A DNA stretch of 64,000 bases from Xanthomarina sp. F1114. Lineage in GTDB: Bacteria > Bacteroidota > Bacteroidia > Flavobacteriales > Flavobacteriaceae. This document shows positions 25,453-36,429 of this stretch, one piece after another. The DNA lies in the NCBI RefSeq assembly GCF_026410255.1, contig NZ_JAPMLL010000008.1:1-64000 (forward strand), given 5' to 3'. Both the position numbers and the translations under genes were made by a program. The notes below the pieces were generated by a model. It was not told the origin of the DNA. It saw nothing but the letters and a program-made list of their open reading frames with translations, and searched no databases. The first letter of the stretch is position 1; every line of letters begins with the position of its first letter.

Positions 25453-26367
25453 TTAATCTCTAATTAAAGGTAAGGTAGAACAACGTAATAAACCTTCTTG
25501 TTTAGCTATTTCAGCGTAAGGAACTTCTTCTACGGTTATTCCATTCTCTCTTAACCATGTATTTAATCTGGTGAAATTCTTTTCAGAAATAACAACATCT
25601 TCAGCTATAGAAAACACGTTGCTATTCATATGATACATTTCATCTCTTGTAATGTGAAATAGATTCTCTTTTCCAATTAAATCTACTAAATACATATAGT
25701 CACTTTCTTCTCTAAAACCACTTTTATAGATAATGGCTTTATTTTTTCCTACAGGTTGAAAACAACAATCTAAATGTAGGGCATTATCTCTGGGTTCAAT
25801 TTTAGATTTTACCAAATCAAACTCTTTAACAATTTTATTTGGGAATAAGTCCTTAATATATTCCACACCTTTCATATTTGTTCTAGCAGTTATATAATTT
25901 TTATAATCACTGCCTTTATAGGTTCCAATAAAAATATGATCGTTGTAAAGCATAACATCTCCACCTTCGATATGAACTTCTTCTGGGGGTCTCACTACTT
26001 TTTCTGGATCTATTTTATCAATAATATATTGAATTGCGTCTAACTCCTCTTCTCTATTTGGAAGAATATTGGCCTTAACAAACACATCGTCAATTACAAA
26101 AGCAATATCTCGAGTAAAAATCTGATTACAGTCTTTAATTAGCTCTGGTCTATACACTTTTATGTTATATTTCTCAAACACCTTTTCTACGGCCTCCATT
26201 TCTTTAACCATATCTTCTTCTACAGGATAAGTTCCTGCTTTAATATGCTCTAAAGATTTTGGGTCGTAAGCTTCATCTTCTGTTGGCGTTGGACCATTAC
26301 TTTTAGCTGTTCCTAGTACAACAGCTCTTAATCTTGATGTTTCGTTATTTACTTTAAGTTTTATCAT
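25453..26367 (-). CDS. Dimethylarginine dimethylaminohydrolase / arginine-deiminase family enzyme
   Basis: This 304-residue guanidino-group-modifying enzyme has a pentein fold. Catalytic elements are visible: Asp87 in FTRDIAF, EGGD at 134-137, His198 in ALHLDCCF and nucleophile Cys296 in GLLRCSTLPL. The family hydrolyses arginine-like guanidines (DDAH gives citrulline plus dimethylamine), but several penteins share these motifs, so the exact substrate is open. The ATG at 26367 is 7 nt from a -7 element. It is downstream of gltA but separated by a terminator. Confidence 0.85.
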   Translation of the reverse strand: MIKLKVNNETSRLRAVVLGTAKSNGPTPTEDEAYDPKSLEHIKAGTYPVEEDMVKEMEAVEKVFEKYNIKVYRPELIKDCNQIFTRDIAFVIDDVFVKANILPNREEELDAIQYIIDKIDPEKVVRPPEEVHIEGGDVMLYNDHIFIGTYKGSDYKNYITARTNMKGVEYIKDLFPNKIVKEFDLVKSKIEPRDNALHLDCCFQPVGKNKAIIYKSGFREESDYMYLVDLIGKENLFHITRDEMYHMNSNVFSIAEDVVISEKNFTRLNTWLRENGITVEEVPYAEIAKQEGLLRCSTLPLIRD

Positions 26368-26374
26368 AATCTTG

Positions 26375-26382
26375 CAAACTTA
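26375..26382 (-). promoter_or_regulatory. -7 promoter element of the DDAH-family gene, near-leaderless
   Basis: TAAGTTTG on the minus strand fits TAnnTTTG and ends 7 nt before the ATG. Confidence 0.5.
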
Positions 26383-26427
26383 ATTAATTTATTATTACGT
26401 AACTCCTATTATCTTATATGAATAAAA

Positions 26428-26458
26428 AAAAGCTTCATTAATTAAAAATGAAGCTTTT
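26428..26458 (-). terminator. Intrinsic terminator after gltA
   Basis: AAAAGCTTCAT pairs with ATGAAGCTTTT around a 9-nt loop. Read on the minus strand, a T-run follows. Confidence 0.88.
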
Positions 26459-26476
26459 ATATAATTCAAAAGTGTA

Positions 26477-27763
26477 TTATCTTTTATCGATGTCTTTAAA
26501 ACTTCTTAAAGTTTCTCCAACATAAATTTGACGTGGACGACCAATAGGTTCATTATTCAAACGCATTTCTCTCCATTGAGAAATCCAACCTGGTAAACGG
26601 CCTAAAGCAAACATTACTGTAAACATGTCTGTTGGTATTCCCATAGCTCTATATATAATTCCTGAATAGAAGTCTACATTAGGGTATAATTTTCTTTCCA
26701 CAAAGTACGGGTCTTGTAAAGCTTCTTGTTCTAAAGCTTTAGCAATATTTAAAATAGGATCTTCCACACCAAGATCGTTTAGTATTTCGTCTGCAGCTTT
26801 CTTAATGATTTTAGCTCTAGGATCGAAATTTTTATAAACTCTGTGTCCAAAGCCCATTAATCTAAATGGATCTTCTCTATCTTTTGCTTTAGCCATGTAT
26901 TTAGCTGTATCTCCACCATCTTCGTTAATAGCTTCTAGCATTTCTAAAACTGCTTGGTTTGCACCACCGTGAAGTGGTCCCCAAAGTGCAGAAATTCCAG
27001 TAGAAAGAGATGCAAATAACCCCACATGAGAAGAACCAGCAATTCTTACTGTAGAAGTAGAACAGTTTTGCTCATGATCTGCATGAAGAATTAATAATTT
27101 ATCCAAAGCATTAATAACAATTGGATTAAATTTATACTCTTCATTTGGTTGCTTAAACATCATTTTTAAGATGTTTTCTACATATCCTAAATTTTTATCA
27201 CCGTAATCTAATGGTAAACCATTCTTTTTTCTAAAAGTCCATGCCACTAATACTGGGAATTTACCAAGTATTTTAACAATGGCTTTATACATATCGTCTT
27301 CAGATTTTACATTTACTGAAGATGGATTAAACGCTGTTAATGCACTTGTAAGAGATGCAATAACTCCCATTGGGTGTGCCGATTTTGGAAAGGCATCAAC
27401 AATTTTTCGCACGTCTTCATCTACTACAGATTGTGCTTTGATATCTGAATGAAATTTTTCTAATTGTTCTTTTGTCGGTAATTCTCCAAAAATTAAAAGA
27501 AAAGCCACCTCTAGGAAATCAGCTTTTTCAGCAAGTTCTTCAATAGAATATCCTCTATACCTTAAAACTCCTTTTTCACCATCTAAAAACGTAATGGCAC
27601 TTTGACAAGACCCCGTATTTTTATATCCTGGATCTAAAGTTATAACACCTTCTGTGGTGCCTCTTAAGTCTTTAATATCTATGGCAACCTCATTTTCAGT
27701 TCCCACAATTATTGGGAATTCGTATGTTTTACCTTTAACTTCTATTGTAGCTTTATCTGACAT
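26477..27763 (-). CDS. gltA: Citrate synthase (type II, hexameric-type length)
   Basis: It condenses acetyl-CoA and oxaloacetate in the TCA cycle. The 428 residues match E. coli GltA. Catalytic elements include LHADHEQNCSTSTVRIAGSS (His near 232), WGPLHGGANQAVLEML and MGFGHRVYKNFDPRA (His near 306), and the acidic residue in YPNVDFYSG (near 363). The N-terminal strand domain (ATIEVKGKTYEFPIIVGTENE) is the one present in NADH-sensitive Gram-negative enzymes. It is monocistronic, with terminators on both sides. Confidence 0.97.
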   Translation of the reverse strand: MSDKATIEVKGKTYEFPIIVGTENEVAIDIKDLRGTTEGVITLDPGYKNTGSCQSAITFLDGEKGVLRYRGYSIEELAEKADFLEVAFLLIFGELPTKEQLEKFHSDIKAQSVVDEDVRKIVDAFPKSAHPMGVIASLTSALTAFNPSSVNVKSEDDMYKAIVKILGKFPVLVAWTFRKKNGLPLDYGDKNLGYVENILKMMFKQPNEEYKFNPIVINALDKLLILHADHEQNCSTSTVRIAGSSHVGLFASLSTGISALWGPLHGGANQAVLEMLEAINEDGGDTAKYMAKAKDREDPFRLMGFGHRVYKNFDPRAKIIKKAADEILNDLGVEDPILNIAKALEQEALQDPYFVERKLYPNVDFYSGIIYRAMGIPTDMFTVMFALGRLPGWISQWREMRLNNEPIGRPRQIYVGETLRSFKDIDKR

Positions 27764-27887
27764 ATATTGTAAAAATATTATTATAAATTATTGTACTTTT
27801 TAACTTCACGAATTTACGAAATATATCACGATTTATAAAGCACTTAACAAAGGTTTTAACAATAAAAACATTGGTAAAATTGATAGT

Positions 27888-27924
27888 AAAAAAGAAAGCG
27901 ATTATCAAATATTCGATAATCGCT
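27888..27924 (-). terminator. Intrinsic terminator after eno
   Basis: AGCGATTATC (27897-27906) pairs with GATAATCGCT (27915-27924). On the minus strand it is followed by TTTCTTTTTT. Lies between the eno stop and gltA start. Confidence 0.88.
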
Positions 27925-27964
27925 AAAAAAACTCTTTTTTTTATACTCTAATTAAAGACTATTA

Positions 27965-29275
<1,311 letters not shown>

Positions 29276-29336
29276 TTAAATTATAAATTTTAAGCTACCT
29301 ATCCTCTTAATTACTAAGACTTCTCTAGGTAAAGAT

Positions 29337-29371
29337 AAAGCCCCAAAGAAGTTGGTCTTCTTTGAGGCTTT
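29337..29371 (-). terminator. Intrinsic terminator after carA
   Basis: AAAGCCCCAAAGAAG pairs with CTTCTTTGAGGCTTT with one mismatch around a 5-nt loop. The T-tract on the minus strand is short (CTTTATCTTT). Confidence 0.75.
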
Positions 29372-29375
29372 GAGA

Positions 29376-30479
29376 TTATTTGTTTTTTATATTTTCTATA
29401 AACTGATCAAACAGATAAGAAGAATCATGTGGACCAGGACTAGCTTCAGGGTGGTATTGTACCGAAAAGCAATTTTTATTTTTAATACGAATACCCGCAA
29501 CAGTATGGTCGTTTAAATGAACATGGGTAATATCTATATCCGGATGATTCTCAGTTTCTTCTTTATTAATAGCAAATCCATGATTTTGAGAAGTAATTTC
29601 TCCTTTACCAGTAAGCAGATTTTTTACCGGATGATTAATCCCTCTATGTCCATGGTGCATTTTATAAGTAGAAATTCCATGTGTTAACGCAATAATTTGA
29701 TGTCCTAAACAGATACCAAATAAAGGCAGATTTCTATCTAAAATTTCTTTAGCTAAAGTTTGTGCTGTTTTTAATGGTTCCGGATCTCCTGGCCCATTTG
29801 ATAAAAAGTAGCCATCTGGATTAAAAGCACTCATCTCTTCAAACGTAGCATTGTATGGAAACACTTTAATATAGGCATCTCTTTTTGCTAAATTTCTAAG
29901 AATATTTGTTTTAATTCCTACGTCTAAAGCTGCTACTTTATAAGTTGCATTTTCGTCTCCATAATAGTATGGCTCTTTAGTTGAAACCTGAGAAGCCAAC
30001 TCTAAACCATCCATCTTTGGTACCTCTGCTAATTGCCTTTTTAAGCCCTCCAAATTATCAATTTCCGTAGAAATTACGGCATTCATTGCTCCATGTTCTC
30101 TAAGATAACTAACTAGAGCTCGTGTATCTACATCGGAAATGGCAAATAGGTTGTTTTCTTTTAGAAACTCTTCAAGTGAAGCATCTGCTGCATCTCGCGA
30201 ATAGTTATAACTAAAGTTTTTACAAATTAAACCAGAAATCTTAATGGAATCTGACTCTACTTCATCCTTCTGGGTTCCATAATTACCAATATGTGCATTG
30301 GTAGCAACCATTAACTGTCCATAATACGAGGGATCAGTAAAAATTTCTTGATACCCAGTCATGCCTGTATTAAAGCAGACTTCACCAAAAGCTGTTCCGG
30401 AATTTCCAATGGCTTTCCCGTGAAAAATAGTACCGTCGGATAAAAGAATTATCGCTTTTTGTCTTTTATTATATTTCAT
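29376..30479 (-). CDS. carA: Carbamoyl-phosphate synthase small (glutaminase) subunit
   Basis: It hydrolyses glutamine and channels ammonia to CarB for pyrimidine and arginine synthesis. The N-terminal domain (residues 1-150) carries ILLSDGTIFHGKAIG and FNTGMTGYQEIFTDPSYYGQ. The class I amidotransferase domain has nucleophile Cys in LFGICLGHQ (near 258) and the His/Glu pair in VQYHPEASPGPHD (near 345-350). The 367-residue length is typical. carB is not in the window, so the subunits are encoded apart. Confidence 0.97.
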   Translation of the reverse strand: MKYNKRQKAIILLSDGTIFHGKAIGNSGTAFGEVCFNTGMTGYQEIFTDPSYYGQLMVATNAHIGNYGTQKDEVESDSIKISGLICKNFSYNYSRDAADASLEEFLKENNLFAISDVDTRALVSYLREHGAMNAVISTEIDNLEGLKRQLAEVPKMDGLELASQVSTKEPYYYGDENATYKVAALDVGIKTNILRNLAKRDAYIKVFPYNATFEEMSAFNPDGYFLSNGPGDPEPLKTAQTLAKEILDRNLPLFGICLGHQIIALTHGISTYKMHHGHRGINHPVKNLLTGKGEITSQNHGFAINKEETENHPDIDITHVHLNDHTVAGIRIKNKNCFSVQYHPEASPGPHDSSYLFDQFIENIKNK

Positions 30480-30548
30480 TGCCTTTTAATGAGATTCCCA
30501 CCAACAAATTTCAGGCCGACAGGAATAAAGTTTTGCAAAATTGCATAA

Positions 30549-30582
30549 AAAAAAGGATAAACTAAAATGTTTATCCTTTTTT
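30549..30582 (-). terminator. Intrinsic terminator after the small exported-protein gene
   Basis: AAAAGGATAAAC pairs with GTTTATCCTTTT around TAAAAT, with A/T runs on both sides. It serves the minus-strand gene that ends at 30612. Confidence 0.85.
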
Positions 30583-30611
30583 ATATTTTCTTTAATGAAC
30601 ACCTTTTAAAA

Positions 30612-31313
30612 TTAAAGCGTATTATAGTATCCAAATATTTTTTTAAGGTCGGTTATATCCTTAAAACTTAAATCATTATCCTTAGCGTATTGTTTTAGAA
30701 TATTCTTTTTATCAGCTTCAACCATTTTTAAAATAGACGATCTCTTAAGTTTTATTAGCTTAAGGTTTTCGTTATCTGTAGTATAAAAATATTTTTCCTT
30801 AATAATCATTGAATCGTCAGTTGTTTTCTGTTGCGTCAATGGATTAAACATACCTTCTTTAATTCCTATTTCATGTTTTCTTAAAATAGTAGTGGACTTT
30901 GTAACTACTAATTCTTCGAAGTAAGAGTTTCTTTGGAATTCAGCATCTAGATAACGTTTAAATGTTCTACCATCAATAACCACTTTTTCGATATTACCTG
31001 GATTAAAGGCTAAAATAGAATCTTCGGAGAACTTAGCTTCAAAACGTTCCATTTGAACATTGTAATTAACGCTTCTAAATTTGTATGCCTTATTGTTCTT
31101 TGCATAAATTAAGGCAGTTGTATTATTCCATGAATCAAATAAATATGGAGAGCCTTTTAATTTGGAGTTTCCCTTAACATTTTTAATCCAAACTCCAGTA
31201 CTGGTAAAGTTAGCACTAGAATTATTAAAATCGTTCCCACTAGAGACAGCTACAGATTGAGCAAATGTAAAGTTTACCGTTAAGGCAAGTAAAAAAATAA
31301 GAAATTTATTCAT
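30612..31313 (-). CDS. Exported hypothetical protein
   Basis: This 233-residue protein has a signal peptide (MNKFLIFLLALTVNFTFAQ). No lipobox or membrane segment follows. The middle is strand-rich (GVWIKNVKGNSKLKGSPYLFDSW, AYKFRSVNYNVQMERFEAKFSED). The C-terminal ~50 residues are charged and helical (KRSSILKMVEADKKNILKQYAKDNDLSFKDITDLKKIFGYY). I recognise no family. It lies between rplQ and carA with a terminator on each side and its own -7 element, so it is an independent unit, not part of the alpha operon. Confidence 0.75.
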   Translation of the reverse strand: MNKFLIFLLALTVNFTFAQSVAVSSGNDFNNSSANFTSTGVWIKNVKGNSKLKGSPYLFDSWNNTTALIYAKNNKAYKFRSVNYNVQMERFEAKFSEDSILAFNPGNIEKVVIDGRTFKRYLDAEFQRNSYFEELVVTKSTTILRKHEIGIKEGMFNPLTQQKTTDDSMIIKEKYFYTTDNENLKLIKLKRSSILKMVEADKKNILKQYAKDNDLSFKDITDLKKIFGYYNTL

Positions 31314-31334
31314 TTTGTTTAAAATTTAGAAGTG

Positions 31335-31342
31335 CAAATATA
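31335..31342 (-). promoter_or_regulatory. -7 promoter element of the exported hypothetical gene
   Basis: TATATTTG on the minus strand fits TAnnTTTG, 21 nt before the ATG. The upstream part of this promoter overlaps the rplQ terminator hairpin. Confidence 0.5.
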
Positions 31343-31343
31343 A

Positions 31344-31377
31344 AAAAAGGATAGACTTTATTAGGCCTATCCTTTTT
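31344..31377 (-). terminator. Intrinsic terminator of the ribosomal-protein operon
   Basis: AAAAAGGATAG pairs with CTATCCTTTTT around a 12-nt loop, with a T-run on the minus strand. It closes the rpsL-to-rplQ cluster. Confidence 0.88.
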
Positions 31378-31407
31378 ATTTTCTGTTAATTAACAAAAAC
31401 TTAACTA

Positions 31408-31887
31408 CTATTCTTCTTCGTTAGAAGCTTTAGTTTCTGTTGCAGGAGCTGTAGTTTCTGCTGGTTTAGAACCACCTCTTCTACTTCTTCTTGTTGTTTT
31501 CTTAGCCGGTTTATTAGCGTTATAGATTTCGTTGTAATCAACAAGTTCTATCAATGCCATATCTGCATTATCACCTAAACGGTTACCAAGTTTAATAATT
31601 CTAGTATATCCACCTGGTCTATCTGCTACTTTAGGAGCTACATCTCTAAACAATTCTACAACAGCTTCTTTTTGTCTTAAACGAGACATTACAATACGTC
31701 TGTTGTGAGTTGTATCTTCTTTAGATTTTGTAATCAATGGCTCTACAAATTGTCTTAAAGCTTTTGCTTTAGCTACTGTAGTATTAATACGTTTGTGCTC
31801 GATTAAAGAACAAGCCATATTAGCTAACATTGATTTTCTATGAGCAGTTTTTCTACTTAAGTGATTTACTTTTTTTCCGTGTCTCAT
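31408..31887 (-). CDS. rplQ: 50S ribosomal protein L17
   Basis: The core is residues 1-120, beginning [34 protein letters not shown], the L17 signature. At 159 residues it is longer than the E. coli protein (127). The extra tail is low-complexity ([23 protein letters not shown]...) and typical of Bacteroidota. Last gene of the cluster, followed directly by its terminator. Confidence 0.98.
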   Translation of the reverse strand: MRHGKKVNHLSRKTAHRKSMLANMACSLIEHKRINTTVAKAKALRQFVEPLITKSKEDTTHNRRIVMSRLRQKEAVVELFRDVAPKVADRPGGYTRIIKLGNRLGDNADMALIELVDYNEIYNANKPAKKTTRRSRRGGSKPAETTAPATETKASNEEE

Positions 31888-31990
31888 GACATTTGTTATT
31901 GGACATCATCTTGCTACCATATCCATTTAAAGGAGAGCAAATTATGTGTCGTTAATACTATTTGTTTTGAAAAAAATAGATACTCTTAAA

Positions 31991-32006
31991 ATTGTAAAGT
32001 TACAAT
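31991..32006. repeat. Small palindrome downstream of rpoA
   Basis: ATTGTAA and TTACAAT flank AG, 11 bp after the rpoA stop in the 129-bp rpoA-rplQ gap. It could be a processing hairpin; no T-run follows. Confidence 0.4.
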
Positions 32007-32016
32007 CCTAATTTTT

Positions 32017-33009
32017 CTAGTCTTTATCTAATTTATATTTTGAAAGATCCATTCCAAAGTTTAAACCTTTTACACTTACTAGTTCTTCTAGCTCAGTTAA
32101 AGATTTTTTACCGAAGTTACGGAACTTCATTAAATCATTTTTATTAAATGAAACCAAGTCTCCTAATGTATCAACTTCTGCTGCTTTTAAACAGTTAAGA
32201 GCACGTACTGAAAGATCCATATCAACTAATTTAGTTTTCAATAGTTGTCTCATATGAAGAGATTCTTCATCATAAGTTTCTGTTTGTGCAATCTCATCAG
32301 CTTCAAGAGTTATTCTCTCATCTGAGAATAACATAAAGTGATGGATTAATGTTTTAGCTGCTTCCGTTAAGGCGTCTTGTGGCGTAATAGAACCATCAGT
32401 AATAATTTCGAAAACTAATTTTTCATAATCAGTTTTTTGTTCTACACGATAGTTTTCTATACTGTACTTAACGTTTTTAATTGGAGTATAAATAGAATCT
32501 GTAAAGATAGTTCCAATTGGTGCAGAAGCTTTTTTATTTTCTTCTGCTGGTACATATCCTCTACCTTTTTCGATAGTAATCTCCATGTTAATATTTACTT
32601 TAGGATCTAAATTACAGATTACTAATTCCGAATTTAATACTTGGAATCCCGAGATAAATTTTTGAAAATCACCAGCTGTTATTTGATTTTGTCCTGAGAT
32701 AGAGATAGAGATAGACTCGCTATCTACATCTTCTATCTGTCTTTTAAAACGAACTTGTTTTAAATTCAAGATCATTTCAGTAACATCTTCAACAACACCT
32801 GCAATGGTAGAAAATTCATGATCTACACCTTCCATTCTAACTGAAGTGATTGCAAATCCTTCTAAAGAAGAGAGTAAAACTCTTCTTAAAGCATTTCCAA
32901 TTGTTAATCCGTAACCAGGTTCTAAAGGACGAAATTCGAATTTCCCTTCAAAATCGGTTGAATCAATCATGATTACTTTGTCGGGTTTCTGAAAATTAAA
33001 TACTGCCAT
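32017..33009 (-). CDS. rpoA: RNA polymerase subunit alpha
   Basis: This is the assembly platform of RNA polymerase. The N-terminal domain (residues about 15-230) includes [29 protein letters not shown], the dimerisation and beta/beta' contact region. The C-terminal domain (about 255-320) contains [49 protein letters not shown], the UP-element and activator-binding helix-hairpin-helix. The length of 330 is normal. Lies between rpsD and rplQ as in most bacteria. Confidence 0.99.
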   Translation of the reverse strand: MAVFNFQKPDKVIMIDSTDFEGKFEFRPLEPGYGLTIGNALRRVLLSSLEGFAITSVRMEGVDHEFSTIAGVVEDVTEMILNLKQVRFKRQIEDVDSESISISISGQNQITAGDFQKFISGFQVLNSELVICNLDPKVNINMEITIEKGRGYVPAEENKKASAPIGTIFTDSIYTPIKNVKYSIENYRVEQKTDYEKLVFEIITDGSITPQDALTEAAKTLIHHFMLFSDERITLEADEIAQTETYDEESLHMRQLLKTKLVDMDLSVRALNCLKAAEVDTLGDLVSFNKNDLMKFRNFGKKSLTELEELVSVKGLNFGMDLSKYKLDKD

Positions 33010-33030
33010 ATTTGCGATTTGTATCAGTTA

Positions 33031-33636
33031 TTATTTAGAGTATAATTCAACGATGAATTGTTCGTTAATATTCACTGGAATTTGAATTCTAGCTGGTATA
33101 GCAACGTAAGTTCCTTGCTTTAATTCATTATTCCATGTAATCCATTCGTAAACCTGACTTGAATTAGCTAAAGATTTTTCGATAGCTTCAAGAGATTTAG
33201 ATTTTTCTCTTACAGCAACAACGTCTCCAGGTTTTAACTGGTAAGATGGTACATTTACTATACCTCCGTTTACTGTAATATGTCTATGTGATACTAATTG
33301 TCTTGCGCCATTTCTAGAAGGAGAAATTCCCATTCTGTAAACCACGTTGTCTAATCTAGACTCACAAAGTTGTAACAACGTTTCTCCTGTAAGTCCAGGA
33401 GCTGCAGTTGCTCTTTTAAACATGTTTCTGAATTGTTTTTCTAAAACACCATAGGTGTATTTAGCTTTTTGCTTTTCCATTAATTGGATTGCATATTCAG
33501 ATTTTTTTCCACGACGTTTGTTTGCACCGTGTTGACCTGGAGGATAATTTCTTTTTTCAAAAGACTTATCTTCTCCGTAAATAGCTTCACCGAATTTTCG
33601 GGCTATTTTTGTTTTAGGACCAGTATATCTTGCCAT
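33031..33636 (-). CDS. rpsD: 30S ribosomal protein S4
   Basis: A primary 16S rRNA binder and, in E. coli, the repressor of the alpha operon. The 201 residues include [39 protein letters not shown] and the S4 RNA-binding domain ([31 protein letters not shown] near 95-125). The N-terminal region lacks a zinc-type Cys cluster. A 170-bp gap separates it from rpsK and contains an internal promoter. Confidence 0.99.
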   Translation of the reverse strand: MARYTGPKTKIARKFGEAIYGEDKSFEKRNYPPGQHGANKRRGKKSEYAIQLMEKQKAKYTYGVLEKQFRNMFKRATAAPGLTGETLLQLCESRLDNVVYRMGISPSRNGARQLVSHRHITVNGGIVNVPSYQLKPGDVVAVREKSKSLEAIEKSLANSSQVYEWITWNNELKQGTYVAIPARIQIPVNINEQFIVELYSK

Positions 33637-33737
33637 TGTTTGATTTGTTTAGAGAGTGGTTATGAATTAAGGTCTTAATCTTATCCTTCGATACCCGTTA
33701 GTCTCTCATTAATACTTGTTAATATTTTTTCAGTTTG

Positions 33738-33766
33738 CAAATTTACGTATAAAAAACTAATATCAA
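33738..33766 (-). promoter_or_regulatory. Internal promoter upstream of rpsD
   Basis: On the minus strand TTG (33766-33764) and TAAATTTG (33745-33738) are spaced by 18 bp, matching the Bacteroidota consensus. It would give a transcript rpsD-rpoA-rplQ with a leader of about 95 nt. That leader contains the inverted repeat ATTAAG/CTTAAT and distal GAGAG/CTCTC arms, where S4 feedback could act (inference). Confidence 0.55.
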
Positions 33767-33806
33767 CTATATAAAACAGTTGATATTAATTATTTACAAA
33801 TATAAA

Positions 33807-34190
33807 TTATACTCTTCTTCTTTTAGGAGGGCGACATCCGTTATGTGGTAATGGCGTAACATCGATAATTTCTGTTACTTCTATACCTGCATTATGGATA
33901 GATCTAATAGCAGATTCTCTACCATTTCCTGGGCCTTTAACGTAAACTTTAACTTTCTTTAATCCAGCTTCAGATGCAACTCCTGCTGCATTTTCTGCTG
34001 CTAGTTGAGCTGCGTAAGGGGTATTCTTTTTAGAACCTCTAAATCCCATTTTCCCTGCTGAAGACCAAGAAATTACGTCTCCTTTTTTATTTGTAAGCGA
34101 GATAATAATGTTGTTAAAAGAAGCTGTTATATGTGCTTCTCCTACAGATTCAACAATTACTTTACGCTTTTTTGTACTTGACTTTGCCAT
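33807..34190 (-). CDS. rpsK: 30S ribosomal protein S11
   Basis: Platform protein near the mRNA exit. The 127 residues carry the S11 signature: [44 protein letters not shown] and [46 protein letters not shown] at the C-terminus. Located between rpsM and rpsD. Confidence 0.99.
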   Translation of the reverse strand: MAKSSTKKRKVIVESVGEAHITASFNNIIISLTNKKGDVISWSSAGKMGFRGSKKNTPYAAQLAAENAAGVASEAGLKKVKVYVKGPGNGRESAIRSIHNAGIEVTEIIDVTPLPHNGCRPPKRRRV

Positions 34191-34295
34191 AGTATTCTAG
34201 TTTGTAGTTGTTAGTTTTTAGTTGTTAGAATCCTAAACATTGCAATTTCAAACAGATTCATCTAACGCTAAATTCTAATGACTAATGTCTATTAA

Positions 34296-34670
34296 TTATT
34301 TAGTTGCCATTTTTTTGTTAGCAACAGTTTTTCTTCTACCTTTTCTAGTTCTAGAATTGTTCTTAGTACGTTGTCCACGTAATGGAAGTCCAACTCTATG
34401 ACGGATACCTCTGTAACATCCAATATCCATTAATCGCTTAATGTTTAATTGGGTTTCAGAACGTAGTTCTCCTTCAATAGTGAAAGAACCAACAGCTTCA
34501 CGAATACCATTGATATCCTCATCTGTCCAATCTTGAACTTTTGTACTTTCTTCTACTTTAGCTTGTGCTAAAATATCTTTTGCTCTACTTCTACCTATTC
34601 CATAGATATAAGTTAGGGAGATAACTCCTCTTTTGTTTTTTGGTATGTCTACACCTGCAATTCTTGCCAT
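34296..34670 (-). CDS. rpsM: 30S ribosomal protein S13
   Basis: Head protein that bridges to the large subunit and contacts P-site tRNA. The 124 residues begin [34 protein letters not shown] and end in the basic tail [28 protein letters not shown] 105-bp gap to rpsK contains AT-rich direct repeats of the type GTTGTTAG but no strong hairpin. Confidence 0.99.
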   Translation of the reverse strand: MARIAGVDIPKNKRGVISLTYIYGIGRSRAKDILAQAKVEESTKVQDWTDEDINGIREAVGSFTIEGELRSETQLNIKRLMDIGCYRGIRHRVGLPLRGQRTKNNSRTRKGRRKTVANKKMATK

Positions 34671-34672
34671 AA

Positions 34673-34789
34673 CTACCCTTGTCTTTGTTTGAATCTAGGA
34701 TTCTTTTTGTTAATCACGTAAAGTCTTCCTTTTCTGCGCACGATTTTACAATCTGCACTTCTCTTTTTAACTGATGCTCTTACTTTCAT
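34673..34789 (-). CDS. rpmJ: 50S ribosomal protein L36
   Basis: A 38-residue protein from ATG 34789 to TAG 34673: it begins [20 protein letters not shown] and ends [15 protein letters not shown]. It is the L36 signature with a single Cys (Cys14); the other zinc ligands (Cys/His) of the four-ligand form are replaced, so this is a zinc-free (C-) version. Two base pairs separate it from rpsM. Confidence 0.97.
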   Translation of the reverse strand: MKVRASVKKRSADCKIVRRKGRLYVINKKNPRFKQRQG

Positions 34790-34841
34790 CTGTTCTTGTT
34801 ATTAGTTTAAAATTTTAAGACTTGCTTAAAACCTTATCTTA

Positions 34842-35057
34842 TTAATATCTATAAGTTATTCTAGCCTTAGTCAAATCGTAAGGACTCATTTCTAATTTCA
34901 CCTTATCTCCAGGTAACAATTTAATGTAATGCATACGCATTTTTCCAGAGATATGTGCTGTCACAATGTGACCGTTTTCTAGTTCAACACGGAACATAGC
35001 ATTAGATAATGCTTCTATAATTGTTCCATCTTGTTCTATTGCTGCTTGTTTTGCCAT
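34842..35057 (-). CDS. infA: Translation initiation factor IF-1
   Basis: An OB-fold protein that binds the A site of the 30S during initiation. The 71 residues [20 protein letters not shown]... [42 protein letters not shown] match the family throughout. It lies between secY and rpmJ, with no adk or map gene in between. Confidence 0.99.
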   Translation of the reverse strand: MAKQAAIEQDGTIIEALSNAMFRVELENGHIVTAHISGKMRMHYIKLLPGDKVKLEMSPYDLTKARITYRY

Positions 35058-35068
35058 AGTATTATAAA

Positions 35069-36415
35069 TTAAGCGACTGCTTTTCTATTTTTACCTGTTT
35101 TCATCAAGCCATCATAGTGTCTATTTAACAAGTAAGAATTTACTTGCTGCATAGTATCTATTGCAACTCCAACCATAATTAGTAACGACGTTCCTCCGAA
35201 AAACAAAGCCCATCCTGATTGCACACTCATTAACTTTACTATAATTGCTGGGAACACAGCTATTAAAGCTAAGAATATAGAACCTGGTAAGGTTATTTGA
35301 GACATAATTTTATCTAAATATTCTGAAGTTTCAGAACCTGGACGAATACCAGGAATAAAACCGCCACTACGTTTCAAATCGTCTGCCATTTTGTTTGTTG
35401 GAACCGTAATTGCTGTATAAAAGTATGTAAATACTATAATTAATAAAGCAAAAACAAGGTTATACCAAAATCCAAAGATATCAGCAAAGTTTGTTTGCAT
35501 CCATTGACCTGCACCAGTATCTTTTAAGAAGGATGTTCCACCTATTAAACTTGGTACAAACATAATAGCTTGTGCAAAGATAATCGGCATTACTCCAGAT
35601 GCATTTAACTTTAATGGTAAAAATTGTCTTGATCCAAACACATTTTTCTCATAGCCTCCAGAAGCTGTTCTTCTTGCGTATTGTACAGCAACTTTTCTAA
35701 CAGCCATTACTAACATAACCGAAGCTAAAATAATAACTAACCAAATTACTAATTCAAAAAGAATTAACATCACGTTATTTCCTTCTAATCTAGAAGAAGC
35801 GTTTTGTAAAAATGCTTTTGGTAAGGTTGCTATAATACCAACCATAATTAATAAAGAGATTCCGTTTCCAATACCTTTATCGGTAATTTTTTCTCCTAAC
35901 CACATTGCAAAAATACAACCTGTAACTAAAATTACAATCGAAGAAAAATAGAATACACCACCAGTTCCTAATAAAAAGGCACTTTGTGGAATACCAAATG
36001 CAGTTGGTAAACTTGCTAAATATCCTGGTGCTTGCACCAAACAGATAGCTATAGTTAGCCAGCGCGTTATTTGCGTTATTTTCTTTTGACCACTAGCTCC
36101 TTCTTTTTGTAGTTTCTGTAAATAAGGAATAGCAATTCCCATTAACTGAACAACAATAGAAGCAGAGATATAAGGCATAATTCCCAATGCAAAAACAGAA
36201 GCGTTAGCAAAAGCTCCTCCTGTAAATGCATTTAATAAACCTAATAAACCAGATTCTGTATTGCTTTGTAAATTCTCTAATTGAGCAGCATCAATACCTG
36301 GTAAAACTATCTGAGCGCCAAAACGGTAAACTAATAACAGACCAAGTGTTACAATGATTCTGTTTCTTAATTCCTCTATTTTCCAAACATTCTTAAGTGT
36401 CTCTATAAATTTCAT
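35069..36415 (-). CDS. secY: Preprotein translocase subunit SecY
   Basis: Channel subunit of the Sec translocon in the inner membrane. The 448 residues have ten membrane segments. Recognisable parts are [28 protein letters not shown] (TM1), the plug region after it, SMQ-like pore elements, [18 protein letters not shown] and [31 protein letters not shown], with the cytoplasmic loop [18 protein letters not shown]. Situated between rplO and infA. Confidence 0.98.
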   Translation of the reverse strand: MKFIETLKNVWKIEELRNRIIVTLGLLLVYRFGAQIVLPGIDAAQLENLQSNTESGLLGLLNAFTGGAFANASVFALGIMPYISASIVVQLMGIAIPYLQKLQKEGASGQKKITQITRWLTIAICLVQAPGYLASLPTAFGIPQSAFLLGTGGVFYFSSIVILVTGCIFAMWLGEKITDKGIGNGISLLIMVGIIATLPKAFLQNASSRLEGNNVMLILFELVIWLVIILASVMLVMAVRKVAVQYARRTASGGYEKNVFGSRQFLPLKLNASGVMPIIFAQAIMFVPSLIGGTSFLKDTGAGQWMQTNFADIFGFWYNLVFALLIIVFTYFYTAITVPTNKMADDLKRSGGFIPGIRPGSETSEYLDKIMSQITLPGSIFLALIAVFPAIIVKLMSVQSGWALFFGGTSLLIMVGVAIDTMQQVNSYLLNRHYDGLMKTGKNRKAVA

Positions 36416-36429
36416 GCGCTTGTTTGTGA

